64,000 nt of DNA from Trichomonas vaginalis G3 (lineage: Eukaryota; Parabasalia; Trichomonadida; Trichomonadidae), in NCBI RefSeq assembly GCF_026262505.1, contig NC_067206.1, forward strand, positions 21,901,896 to 21,965,895, given 5' to 3'. This document shows positions 19,606 to 29,975 of this stretch, piece by piece. The number at the start of each line of letters is the position of its first letter. The first letter of the stretch is position 1. A program made the translations under genes and the position numbers. The notes beneath the pieces were generated by a model. The model had not been told where the DNA came from, did not search any database, and saw nothing but the letters and a program-made list of their open reading frames with translations.

Positions 19606-19671
19606 TTCTGATTTAATATTAATTAAAAAATATATTTCATCACTTATATTTTAATTTTTATTTAATGATAA

Positions 19672-20040
19672 ATGAAACCGATTTTAAAAATAAATGAAAC
19701 AGAGGAGGAAGAAATAAATGAAAGTGAAAATGTTCAACAAAAAATAAACGTTGTTAAACCAATTACTGAAATAAAAATTTTTTCATCTGTTGAAGAATTT
19801 AATGACTATTATGCTAATAATAAAAAATTATTTGAAGAATTGACAACATGTAAATTGAATAAAATGTTTAAAGTTGATGGATTCAAAATTTCAAAAATAA
19901 AAGGAGTGGTTAGTTTGAAATCTATTCCCCAATCAAGAATCACCTCATTAATGAAAATAGATGATTTAACAAAAAGAATAGAAGAGATTGAAGAAAGAAT
20001 GAATCAAATAATTGATTTCATAAATTCAAATAATCATTAG
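19672..20040 (+). CDS. Coiled-coil protein at the right end of Polinton A, 122 aa
   Basis: Starts at ATG 19672 behind TTTTTATTTAATGATAA, divergent from the 19605 gene by 66 bases. Residues 1-30 are acidic, 30-90 mixed alpha/beta (EIKIFSSVEEFNDYYANN), and 95-120 a coiled coil (MKIDDLTKRIEEIEERMNQI). Unrecognised; last gene before the right TIR. Confidence 0.5.
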   Translation: MKPILKINETEEEEINESENVQQKINVVKPITEIKIFSSVEEFNDYYANNKKLFEELTTCKLNKMFKVDGFKISKIKGVVSLKSIPQSRITSLMKIDDLTKRIEEIEERMNQIIDFINSNNH

Positions 20041-20093
20041 TTTCAATTTATTTTTACTCGTTTATGAGGTCTTTGATTATGACTTTATTAATT

Positions 20094-20432
20094 CCATTCA
20101 GGATTTAAACAATGTTTAATTAATCGCGGAATATCTGACATCATCTATATATAGCTTCTTTTATAAAAGATAAAATCATAAATTATTTTAAAATTAATGT
20201 TAATTTTTTAAAAAAATTATTTTTTATTTCATTATGTATGGGCTGAGTGTAAATGTCTTACAATTTTGAAAATTTTTTAAATCTTGATTTATTCAAAAAC
20301 GTAAGAATAAAAACCGTAAGAATCATACATTTTTTACTTCATATGTTAAAAAAAATGATACAAAATCGCTCGATATTGTATGAATTCTTACGTTTACAAA
20401 AAAAGTCACAAAACCCGCACTCATATACTACT
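20094..20432 (-). repeat. Right terminal inverted repeat of Polinton A (339 bp)
   Basis: Reverse complement of 4164-4502. I compared most of its length by eye and found no difference. Ends in ...ATACTACT, then the duplicated TCTAAA (20433-20438). Confidence 0.92.
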
Positions 20433-20438
20433 TCTAAA
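20433..20438. repeat. Target-site duplication, right copy (TCTAAA), Polinton A
   Basis: Pairs with 4158-4163 immediately outside the two AG...CT ends. Confidence 0.9.
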
Positions 20439-21185
20439 ATTTAAAATGAATGATTGGGCATTACATTAATCCAATTTATTGTTTATTTGTTAATCTAGTG
20501 GAAACAATTAATATTTTGGAGAAACAAAAATTTGAAATTTGAAATTTTGAAAAAAATGCATGAATCGGTAATTAAACATTGATTTATTAATTTATTATCC
20601 ATGCTTTTGATGTTGGTCTTATTTTTAAGCCGATTTAAAGAATTAATTTTTCCAAATCGTGTTTGACATTAACACATATAGATATATCAGGAAAAAAGGT
20701 ATCACTTATCAAGTTATTGGTTTTTATGTATCTCCTAACTTTGCCTCGTTCTGAATACAATTCTAGTTAACGAATTTTAAATAACTATATGAAGAATACA
20801 TCATTTTGGTTTTATTATTATTAAAATGATATATATTAGCTATGTATATGCTTGTAAGAATATTATTCCGTGAATTGGAAACAGAAAAAATAAATTTAGA
20901 CAGAAAATGCATATCTTTAAAAATAATATGAAATTTAGCTTTGATATTATTATCCGATAAAATATGCATGATAATTACTCCGCAAATAAAATTTAGGAAG
21001 CAAGTTGTGACGGTTTGGGCGGTTTTCAATGGCCCACAAGGAAGGAAGTATCGTTTTATCAGGCAACAAGAGGTCTTGAAATGAGTAAAGGACTGATCAC
21101 CCTTGAAAGGTTCAAACTTGCTTGCGCGCCGCAGTCTTAAAAATGATATGTTTCACTTCTGGTCGAAAATTTCAACCTCTATGAC
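20439..21185. other. Intergenic DNA with a sharp rise in GC content near 21000
   Basis: 20439-20990 is AT-rich host DNA without a convincing gene. From about 21000 (GTGACGGTTTGGGCGG) the composition jumps to near balanced, as in the satellite that follows, so the foreign-looking block probably starts around here. No repeat end could be fixed. Confidence 0.4.
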
Positions 21186-21255
21186 AGTTGTTGGATGAAC
21201 AATTGTGTAGCGGGATGAAATCTGAGTGCGGCCTGGGGCTGCAGCGTCAATCTTC

Positions 21256-21335
21256 CCGGCATCTTTACCGCAATCATCTCTTAGATTGCACACAAAGTTG
21301 CGAACGAGCAGTTTTCTATGCGGTAAAGATGCCGG
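21256..21335. repeat. Hairpin with 17-bp perfect stem, left flank of the satellite
   Basis: CCGGCATCTTTACCGCA (21256-21272) pairs perfectly with its complement at 21319-21335 around a 46-base loop. A second hairpin with stem TTCGAGG lies at 21362-21378, just before the first satellite copy. Both belong to the GC-rich block. Confidence 0.85.
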
Positions 21336-21385
21336 AAAGAGAGAGTCGATGTGAGGTTCTTTTCGAGGGCTCCTCGAATGAGACA

Positions 21386-21800
21386 CTGTTCCGCATTGAT
21401 AACTTGAACGCGGAAGTTTGACCGACAAGAGTGTATTGTGCACTCCTGTCGGTCGCAGTGTCTCATTCTGGGAGACATTGCCTCTGTATGTCTCCCAGAA
21501 TGGAACAATGTTCCGCATTGATAACTTGAACGCGGAAGTTTGACCGACAAGAGTGTATTGTGCACTCCTGTCGGTCGCAGTTTCTCATTCTGGGAGACAT
21601 TGCCTCTGTATGTCTCCCAGAATGGAACAATGTTCCGCATTGATAACTTGAACGCGGAAGTTTGACCGACAAGAGTGTATTGTGCACTCCTGTCGGTCGC
21701 AGTTTCTCATTCTGGGAGACATTGCCTCTGTATGTCTCCCAGAATGGAACAATGTTCCGCATTGATAACTTGAACGCGGAAGTTTGACCGACAAGAGTGC
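21386..21800 (-). repeat. 122-bp hairpin satellite, left block, inverted orientation, about 3.4 copies
   Basis: Same unit as in 22765-27240 but reverse-complemented. The copies carry the B-type loop (TGCCTCTGTATGT read on plus), with one A-type junction base pattern in the outermost copy. They abut the left arm of the palindrome. Confidence 0.9.
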
Positions 21801-22764
21801 ATTATCCAATCTTTTTTGTCATATACCTCAACCCACAAAGACAAAACCTTACATAAAATAGGTAAACTTTGGTTTTCACTTAATAATGTTTATTTTTAAT
21901 TTTTTGTTCTTTATATAACTTTTTCTTCTACTAAACTATTTTACAGACTCTACTGAGCTATCCTCACATATATACCCGTGACAATAACACATATATACTC
22001 CCTTCATATTCTGATCTCATGACATATTACAGCACAAACTATAATTATACAACATACCTCATAAAGTCTGATTTTACCCCTATCTAAGCGTTCAAAACCT
22101 ATTTTCCCCTCGTAATCTGATTCTTCTGGCTCTGCTGATTCGATTTCTGCTGTCAGATCGTGAAAATATGCATTACACAATGAGATAAACACAAAATACA
22201 CAACTTAATATTTTCCTTAAAATTGTCAATTCCTCGATCTTGACATATTTATTATTTCCTCCGTTTTCCCTCACAAATATATTTAATTTTCTGAATAAGA
22301 CGTATAATAAAATGAATATCTTAAAAACTAAAATACAAAATTAATGTTGGGTAATGATTAGATATAATATGCACTTTTGAATTCATACATTTTTTGAAAA
22401 AATTGTATTTTCAAAAAAAGATGTTGTTTCAGTATGAACTTGAAGAGAAATTTTAAGGAAAATAGGTTTTGAACGCTTAGATAGGGGTAAAATCAGACTT
22501 TATGAGGTATGTTGTATAATTATAGTTTGTGCTGTAATATGTCATGAGATCAGAATATGAAGGGAGTATATATGTGTTATTGTCACGGGTATATATGTGA
22601 GGATAGCTCAGTAGAGTCTGTAAAATAGTTTAGTAGAAGAAAAAGTTATATAAAGAACAAAAAATTAAAAATAAACATTATTAAGTGAAAACCAAAGTTT
22701 ACCTATTTTATGTAAGGTTTTGTCTTTGTGGGTTGAGGTATATGACAAAAAAGATTGGATAATG
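21801..22764. repeat. Large imperfect palindrome at the centre of the fold-back satellite
   Basis: Arms of about 306 bp, 21801-22106 and 22457-22764, are near-perfect reverse complements (about one indel) and continue outward into the two satellite blocks. The 350-bp spacer, 22107-22456, is AT-rich and not repeated. Long inverted repeats built of tandem units around a short centre are the architecture of fold-back transposons. No protein of more than chance length is encoded; the 65-codon minus frame at 22004-22201 is not convincing. Confidence 0.85.
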
Positions 22765-25700
22765 CACTCTTGTCGGTCAAACTTCCGCGTTCAAGTTATC
22801 AATGCGGAACATTGTTCCATTCTGGGAGACATGCAGAGGCAATGTCTCCCAGAATGAGACACTGCGACCGACAGGAGTGCACAATACACTCTTGTCGGTC
22901 AAACTTCCGCGTTCAAGTTATCAATGCGGAACATTGTTCCATTCTGGGAGACATGCAGAGGCAATGTCTCCCAGAATGAGACACTGCGACCGACAGGAGT
23001 GCACAATACACTCTTGTCGGTCAAACTTCCGCGTTCAAGTTATCAATGCGGAACATTGTTCCATTCTGGGAGACATGCAGAGGCAATGTCTCCCAGAATG
23101 AGACACTGCGACCGACAGGAGTGCACAATACACTCTTGTCGGTCAAACTTCCGCGTTCAAGTTATCAATGCGGAACATTGTTCCATTCTGGGAGACATGC
23201 AGAGGCAATGTCTCCCAGAATGAGACACTGCGACCGACAGGAGTGCACAATACACTCTTGTCGGTCAAACTTCCGCGTTCAAGTTATCAATGCGGAACAT
23301 TGTTCCATTCTGGGAGACATGCAGAGGCAATGTCTCCCAGAATGAGACACTGCGACCGACAGGAGTGCACAATACACTCTTGTCGGTCAAACTTCCGCGT
23401 TCAAGTTATCAATGCGGAACATTGTTCCATTCTGGGAGACATGCAGAGGCAATGTCTCCCAGAATGAGAACTGCGACCGACAGGAGTGCACAATACACTC
23501 TTGTCGGTCAAACTTCCGCGTTCAAGTTATCAATGCGGAACATTGTTCCATTCTGGGAGACATGCAGAGGCAATGTCTCCCAGAATGAGACACTGCGACC
23601 GACAGGAGTGCACAATACACTCTTGTCGGTCAAACTTCCGCGTTCAAGTTATCAATGCGGAACATTGTTCCATTCTGGGAGACATGCAGAGGCAATGTCT
23701 CCCAGAATGAGACACTGCGACCGACAGGAGTGCACAATACACTCTTGTCGGTCAAACTTCCGCGTTCAAGTTATCAATGCGGAACATTGTTCCATTCTGG
23801 GAGACATGCAGAGGCAATGTCTCCCAGAATGAGACACTGCGACCGACAGGAGTGCACAATACACTCTTGTCGGTCAAACTTCCGCGTTCAAGTTATCAAT
23901 GCGGAACATTGTTCCATTCTGGGAGACATGCAGAGGCAATGTCTCCCAGAATGAGACACTGCGACCGACAGGAGTGCACAATACACTCTTGTCGGTCAAA
24001 CTTCCGCGTTCAAGTTATCAATGCGGAACATTGTTCCATTCTGGGAGACATGCAGAGGCAATGTCTCCCAGAATGAGACACTGCGACCGACAGGAGTGCA
24101 CAATACACTCTTGTCGGTCAAACTTCCGCGTTCAAGTTATCAATGCGGAACATTGTTCCATTCTGGGAGACATGCAGAGGCAATGTCTCCCAGAATGAGA
24201 CACTGCGACCGACAGGAGTGCACAATACACTCTTGTCGGTCAAACTTCCGCGTTCAAGTTATCAATGCGGAACATTGTTCCATTCTGGGAGACATGCAGA
24301 GGCAATGTCTCCCAGAATGAGACACTGCGACCGACAGGAGTGCACAATACACTCTTGTCGGTCAAACTTCCGCGTTCAAGTTATCAATGCGGAACATTGT
24401 TCCATTCTGGGAGACATGCAGAGGCAATGTCTCCCAGAATGAGACACTGCGACCGACAGGAGTGCACAATACACTCTTGTCGGTCAAACTTCCGCGTTCA
24501 AGTTATCAATGCGGAACATTGTTCCATTCTGGGAGACATGCAGAGGCAATGTCTCCCAGAATGAGACACTGCGACCGACAGGAGTGCACAATACACTCTT
24601 GTCGGTCAAACTTCCGCGTTCAAGTTATCAATGCGGAACATTGTTCCATTCTGGGAGACATGCAGAGGCAATGTCTCCCAGAATGAGACACTGCGACCGA
24701 CAGGAGTGCACAATACACTCTTGTCGGTCAAACTTCCGCGTTCAAGTTATCAATGCGGAACATTGTTCCATTCTGGGAGACATGCAGAGGCAATGTCTCC
24801 CAGAATGAGACACTGCGACCGACAGGAGTGCACAATACACTCTTGTCGGTCAAACTTCCGCGTTCAAAGTTTCAATGCGGAACATTGTTCCATTCTGGGA
24901 GACATACAGAGGCAATGTCTCCAGAATGAGAAACTGCGACCGGAGGAGTGCACAATACACTCTTGTCGGTCAAACTTCCCGCGTTCAAGTTATCAATGCG
25001 GAACATTGTTCCATTCTGGAGACATACAGAGGCAATGTCTCCCAGAATGAGAAACTGCGACCGACAGGAGTGCACAATACACTCTTGTCGGTCAAACTTC
25101 CGCGTTCAAGTTATCAATGCGGAACATTGTTCCATTCTGGGAGACATACAGAGGCAATGTCTCCCAGAATGAGAAACTGCGACCGACAGGAGTGCACAAT
25201 ACACTCTTGTCGGTCAAACTTCCGCGTTCAAGTTATCAATGCGGAACATTGTTCCATTCTGGGAGACATACAGAGGCAATGTCTCCCAGAATGAGAAACT
25301 GCGACCGACAGGAGTGCACAATACACTCTTGTCGGTCAAACTTCCGCGTTCAAGTTATCAATGCGGAACATTGTTCCATTCTGGGAGACATACAGAGGCA
25401 ATGTCTCCAGAATGAGAAACTGCGACCGACAGGAGTGCACAATACACTCTTGTCGGTCAAACTTCCGCGTTCAAGTTATCAATGCGGAACATTGTTCCAT
25501 TCTGGGAGACATACAGAGGCAATGTCTCAGAATGAGAAACTGCGACCGACAGGAGTGCACAATACACTCTTGTCGTCAAACTTCCGCGTTCAAGTTATCA
25601 ATGCGGAACATTGTTCCATTCTGGGAGACATACAGAGGCAATGTCTCCCAGAATGAGAAACTGCGACCGACAGGAGTGCACAATACACTCTTGTCGGTCA

Positions 25701-27240
25701 AACTTCCGCGTTCAAGTTATCAATGCGGAACATTGTTCCATTCTGGGAGACATACAGAGGCAATGTCTCCCAGAATGAGAAACTGCGACCGACAGGAGTG
25801 CACAATACACTCTTGTCGGTCAAACTTCCGCGTTCAAGTTATCAATGCGGAACATTGTTCCATTCTGGGAGACATACAGAGGCAATGTCTCCCAGAATGA
25901 GAAACTGCGACCGACAGGAGTGCACAATACACTCTTGTCGGTCAAACTTCCGCGTTCAAGTTATCAATGCGGAACATTGTTCCATTCTGGGAGACATACA
26001 GAGGCAATGTCTCCCAGAATGAGAAACTGCGACCGACAGGAGTGCACAATACACTCTTGTCGGTCAAACTTCCGCGTTCAAGTTATCAATGCGGAACATT
26101 GTTCCATTCTGGGAGACATACAGAGGCAATGTCTCCCAGAATGAGAAACTGCGACCGACAGGAGTGCACAATACACTCTTGTCGGTCAAACTTCCGCGTT
26201 CAAGTTATCAATGCGGAACATTGTTCCATTCTGGGAGACATACAGAGGCAATGTCTCCCAGAATGAGAAACTGCGACCGACAGGAGTGCACAATACACTC
26301 TTGTCGGTCAAACTTCCGCGTTCAAGTTATCAATGCGGAACATTGTTCCATTCTGGGAGACATACAGAGGCAATGTCTCCCAGAATGAGAAACTGCGACC
26401 GACAGGAGTGCACAATACACTCTTGTCGGTCAAACTTCCGCGTTCAAGTTATCAATGCGGAACATTGTTCCATTCTGGGAGACATACAGAGGCAATGTCT
26501 CCCAGAATGAGAAACTGCGACCGACAGGAGTGCACAATACACTCTTGTCGGTCAAACTTCCGCGTTCAAGTTATCAATGCGGAACATTGTTCCATTCTGG
26601 GAGACATACAGAGGCAATGTCTCCCAGAATGAGAAACTGCGACCGACAGGAGTGCACAATACACTCTTGTCGGTCAAACTTCCGCGTTCAAGTTATCAAT
26701 GCGGAACATTGTTCCATTCTGGGAGACATACAGAGGCAATGTCTCCCAGAATGAGAACTGCGACCGACAGGAGTGCACAATACACTCTTGTCGGTCAAAC
26801 TTCCGCGTTCAAGTTATCAATGCGGAACATTGTTCCATTCTGGGAGACATGCAGAGGCAATGTCTCCCAGAATGAGAACTGCGACCGACAGGAGTGCACA
26901 ATACACTCTTGTCGGTCAAACTTCCGCGTTCAAGTTATCAATGCGGAACATTGTTCCATTCTGGGAGACATACAGAGGCAATGTCTCCCAGAATGAGAAC
27001 TGCGACCGACAGGAGTGCACAATACACTCTTGTCGGTCAAACTTCCGCGTTCAAGTTATCAATGCGGAACATTGTTCCATTCTGGGAGACATGCAGAGGC
27101 AATGTCTCCCAGAATGAGACACTGCGACCGACAGGAGTGCACAATACACTCTTGTCGGTCAAACTTCCGCGTTCAAGTTATCAATGCGGAACATTGTTCC
27201 ATTCTGGGAGACATGAGGCAATGTCTCCCAGAATGATGCG
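22765..27240 (+). repeat. 122-bp hairpin satellite, right block, about 36-37 copies
   Basis: Units start every 122 bases. Each holds three inverted repeats in a row: TTCCGC/GCGGAA; CATTCTGGGAGACAT with its exact complement around a 9-base loop (first at 22818-22856); and GACCGACAGGAGTG with CACTCTTGTCGGTC around CACAATA (22866-22900). Two variants occur in blocks: A (loop starting GCAGAGG and GAGACACTG) to about 24860, then B (ACAGAGG and GAGAAACTG) to about 26760, then a mixture. Small length changes cluster at 24870-25600 and at the right edge. Because 122 is not a multiple of 3, the many 74-180-codon frames are shadows. Confidence 0.95.
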
Positions 27241-27335
27241 ACGACAGGAGTGCACAATACACTCTGTGGTCAATCAATCATGGCAGAGATTGCCATTCTG
27301 GGAGACATGCAGAGGCAATGTCTCCCGAAATGATA
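27241..27335 (+). repeat. Decayed edge of the satellite
   Basis: A last diverged copy keeps only the ATTCTGGGAGACATGCAGAG/CTCCC hairpin and part of GACAGGAGTGCACAATACAC. Beyond it the sequence returns to AT-rich host DNA. Confidence 0.75.
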
Positions 27336-28617
27336 CCGTCATACCAACACAATTTATTCCTTCTTTCCATTGTCATACAATTCAATATTTTTATCAATCT
27401 TAATCAACTTTTTTTATTCTTCTTTAATTCAATTTATCTTTCTCCTAGAATATCTATTCCTTTAACAGACATAAAATCACTAATCGAGCTTTTTCAATAC
27501 TCAAAATTTCATATAAATCTTTGTTATTTTTTCTCTCATCGCTTATTTTATTAAATATACATATTTCCTCTCACATATCCCTCTTCATATATATTGGATC
27601 TCAACACTCATCTATTAGAACAATATATTTTCGCTTAATCTCATATTATTCATTAACAATCTTTCATCTTCTTATTTCTAGTTAACCTACCAATATATAT
27701 ATAGAATATATGCCCAATTACATATTCAGATACATTAAATTCAAGAAATTCTTCTAATATTATTCTCCTATTCATAATAAAATCATATTTAGTCTCACAT
27801 CACAATTCTATCAGTTCTCCAATATCATATCATATTGGTAACATCACATATATCTCTTATAATATCACTTAAATTTGTATTTTTTATTAATTATATTTAA
27901 TTAGTTCTACATTCTATTATTATAGAGGTTTGACAAACTCATCAATAGTTAAAATCAAAATCTATTCAGAACTTTGAATCTAATGAAAATTACATTTCGA
28001 TATCTTTTTGCAAGCTTAATTTTTTGTATTATCTTAAAATACATTTAGTAATGTTATGTACGTATTGAATTCAAATTATAGCGCAGTAACATGCAACTCA
28101 TCTTGAGATTCACATTTCATTTTCACAATTATTGCATATATACATCAATAACATATTGTACTCATATATCTACACGACTCTAAACTCAATGACATCAAAT
28201 AATGCTTGTAATATTTAAAATAATTTTTGCATTTTTGATTCTCAGCTTAACTTCTATAAATGTCACCAAAACATTTCATTCCTACCAAGAAATAATATAT
28301 TAGTAATTAAGCGTTTATTACCATTGTTACTCACATCATATTAATTCATTTTTGTAATTTTTTAAATAAATGACTGGAATCATAAACCCTATGTACCCAT
28401 ATCAACATGTTAAAATTTCAAAGTCTGAAACTTAGTATACATTGAGTTTCATGAAATCAGATAATCTCGTAGATTTCTTAAATATTATATATGGCTGGCC
28501 AATAATGATGCAGCATGATTCTCCATCATATCAGCATTCTAAACATATCTTTATTTTGTCAATTGGCATAAATTAAGGGTGCTTTTCAGGCGATAAATGG
28601 TATTTTAGATACCTGGG
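27336..28617. other. AT-rich intergenic region
   Basis: About 1.3 kb without a credible gene, RNA gene or repeat family on either strand. Pyrimidine-rich on plus near 27360-27900. Confidence 0.4.
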
Positions 28618-28756
28618 TAGGGGGTCGGGAACAGGACAAATTTGCCACACGGCACTTTTTTTTAAAAAAATTAATGGAGCGGAGCGATACTCTGCTGCAG
28701 GAGCCCCAAGGCTCCCAATCATTACGAAAGGGAGCCTCATGGCTCCTGAGAAACCT

Positions 28757-28793
28757 CTTTGAGAAGGTTTTCTTTAAGAAAACCTTCTCAAAG
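28757..28793. repeat. Near-perfect 37-base palindrome
   Basis: CTTTGAGAAGGTTTTCTT pairs with AAGAAAACCTTCTCAAAG around one base. It lies inside the MITE-like element. Confidence 0.9.
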
Positions 28794-28880
28794 ATGATTG
28801 TCAGCATTCACTCAAAATCTACCAAGAGTTTCAAAGTTTCAAATCTATCTGAAATGAAGCTTTGAATCTATTGTATATCT

Positions 28881-28966
28881 AATTGTAGAGGTACCTTTTC
28901 AAAATGTCTTCTATTGATTAAATTTAATCAGTAAAAGTCATTTTGAAAAGGTACATCTCTATAATT
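28881..28966. repeat. Inverted repeat with arms of about 26 bp
   Basis: GTAGAGGTACCTTTTCAAAA and TTTTGAAAAGGTACATCTCT pair with one mismatch; the loop itself contains TGATTAAATTTAATCA, another palindrome. Inside the MITE-like element. Confidence 0.85.
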
Positions 28967-29170
28967 GCTATTGAGCATTCACTTTTGGAACCTTGGAGCT
29001 CTTGTGTAGTGCATGAAAACTCCAAGATTCTAGCATAAAACATATATCATAGACATAATTTCTTCAAATATAATTTAAGGTTATTTTAAAAAATGAGAAA
29101 AGCGTAATTTAAGGTTATTGAAAAGTGACACTTGGCAAATTTGTCCCGCACTCACCCCCTAGAGTGAGGG

Positions 29171-29287
29171 TAAAACAATAATAAATATGAAAAGAAAAAT
29201 AATGTAATAAAACAATGATAAATATGAAAAGAAAGATAATCTTATAAAACAATGATAAATATGAAAAGAAAGAAAATGTCATAAAAT
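29171..29287 (+). repeat. AT-rich tandem repeat, about 37 bp x 3
   Basis: Unit begins TAAAACAATGATAAATATGA and runs through AAAGATAAT; three copies with a few differences, directly right of the MITE-like element. Confidence 0.8.
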
Positions 29288-29746
29288 AACAATCATTTAA
29301 TAAACGCAGTTTATTACTCCATGAGTTAATAGCCAACTTGATTTTAGGAAGAGTTAAAGAATTTGTTACCACAATTTAATAAGTAACAGCTAACATTGAT
29401 ATATATTTAAGAATGATTGCGATTTACAACAATTAAAGTTAGTAGTTAAGATGCTAAGTGCCTAAAGGAATTCCTGAAAAGATATTTTCAAAATTGAATG
29501 AATTATAAGCAATATAGGTATAATATAAACTTAACTCATTCAATAGAAGTGTAACAGAATTTTAATTTGCTAAAAATCTAAAAATTGGAAGAAACTTGAT
29601 TTAAATGTAAGAAATAAGATAATACTTTATATGTAGATTTTGTAATATATCTATTTGAGATTAATAATTTATCGGAATTAAAGCTAAGATTTTAGAGCAC
29701 AAATACATTGATTATTTTCCTCTCAAATTCGAGGTCCAAAGCTAAA
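29288..29746. other. Upstream region of the importin gene
   Basis: AT-rich, no other gene. It must contain the importin promoter. Just before the ATG stands TCTCAAATTC, which only partly fits the trichomonad initiator TCAYTWY. Confidence 0.35.
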
Positions 29747-29975
29747 ATGTCTGAAATTGCCGCAGCTGCAGAGCAACTTCAGCAGCTTTATAGAAATTTT
29801 TACACTCAAGGTAAACCTGATGAAGCCACACATCAGCAATTGCTTCAAATCTACAAAAATCCATCCAATATTGAAATTATGATTCATCTTGCGAAAAACA
29901 CTAATGATCTTAACGTAAAGAAGCTTGCTTATACAGGTATTACTGCTATGACTAAACAAAATAAAAAATATCCAG
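29747..29975 (+). pseudogene. Importin-beta-like gene, 5' part (76 codons), interrupted by Polinton B
   Basis: Starts at ATG 29747 (MSEIAAAAEQLQQLYRNFYT); an in-frame TTG at 29708 has no support. The helix pairs AAAEQLQQLYRNFY and TAMTKQNKKYP fit the first HEAT repeat of karyopherins. After codon 76 the frame meets the Polinton terminus at 29976. The rest of the gene resumes at 51962 in the same phase once the element and one ATCCAG copy are discounted, so the host gene was open before insertion. This is a host gene split by a mobile element; this copy is presumably inactive. Confidence 0.8.
29970..29975. repeat. Target-site duplication, left copy (ATCCAG), Polinton B
   Basis: ATCCAG precedes the AG terminus here and follows the CT terminus at 51956-51961. 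Confidence 0.92.

Larger units (their letters stand above)
4164..20432. mobile_element. Polinton/Maverick A, 16,269 bp, broken copy
   Basis: Both ends start AG and end CT, as Polintons do, with 339-bp inverted repeats and a 6-bp duplication. Inside, the left half reads mostly plus (polymerase region, integrase, primase-helicase) and the right half mostly minus (fibre, minor capsid-like pieces, packaging ATPase, major capsid), with small genes near the right end. I found no difference between the TIRs by eye, which points to a recent insertion. Several genes are nevertheless damaged or incomplete, with about eight to ten breaks in all, so it looks like a non-autonomous fossil. The presence of both a polymerase and a primase-helicase is unusual for the family. 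Confidence 0.92.
28618..29161. mobile_element. Candidate MITE-like element, 544 bp, with about 41-bp imperfect inverted ends
   Basis: Left end TAGGGGGTCGGGAACAGGAC and the reverse complement of the right end, TAGGGGGTGAGTGCGGGACA, align over about 41 bases and share AAATTTGCCA further in. The body encodes no protein but is full of hairpins: GC-rich ones near 28700-28750, a 37-base near-perfect palindrome at 28757-28793, and a long one at 28881-28966. No clear target duplication was seen, so the boundaries rest on the inverted ends alone. Confidence 0.55.

Noticed and set aside
20763-21029. 88-codon minus frame right of Polinton A
   Set aside because: AT-rich, low complexity, no start context and no recognisable domain.
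21090-21140. tRNA-like segment (GGTTCAAACTT)
   Set aside because: No matching acceptor stem, D-arm or anticodon arm could be found on either strand.
22004-22201. 65-codon frame in the palindrome centre
   Set aside because: Lies mostly in an AT-rich arm, no start context or family signal.
22765-27240. CRISPR-like array
   Set aside because: No unique spacers; the full 122 bases repeat, and the host is eukaryotic.
22755-27403. Some forty overlapping 74-180-codon frames in the satellite
   Set aside because: They are the same 122-bp unit read in rotating frames; the period is not a multiple of 3 and the conserved feature is the hairpin, not a protein.
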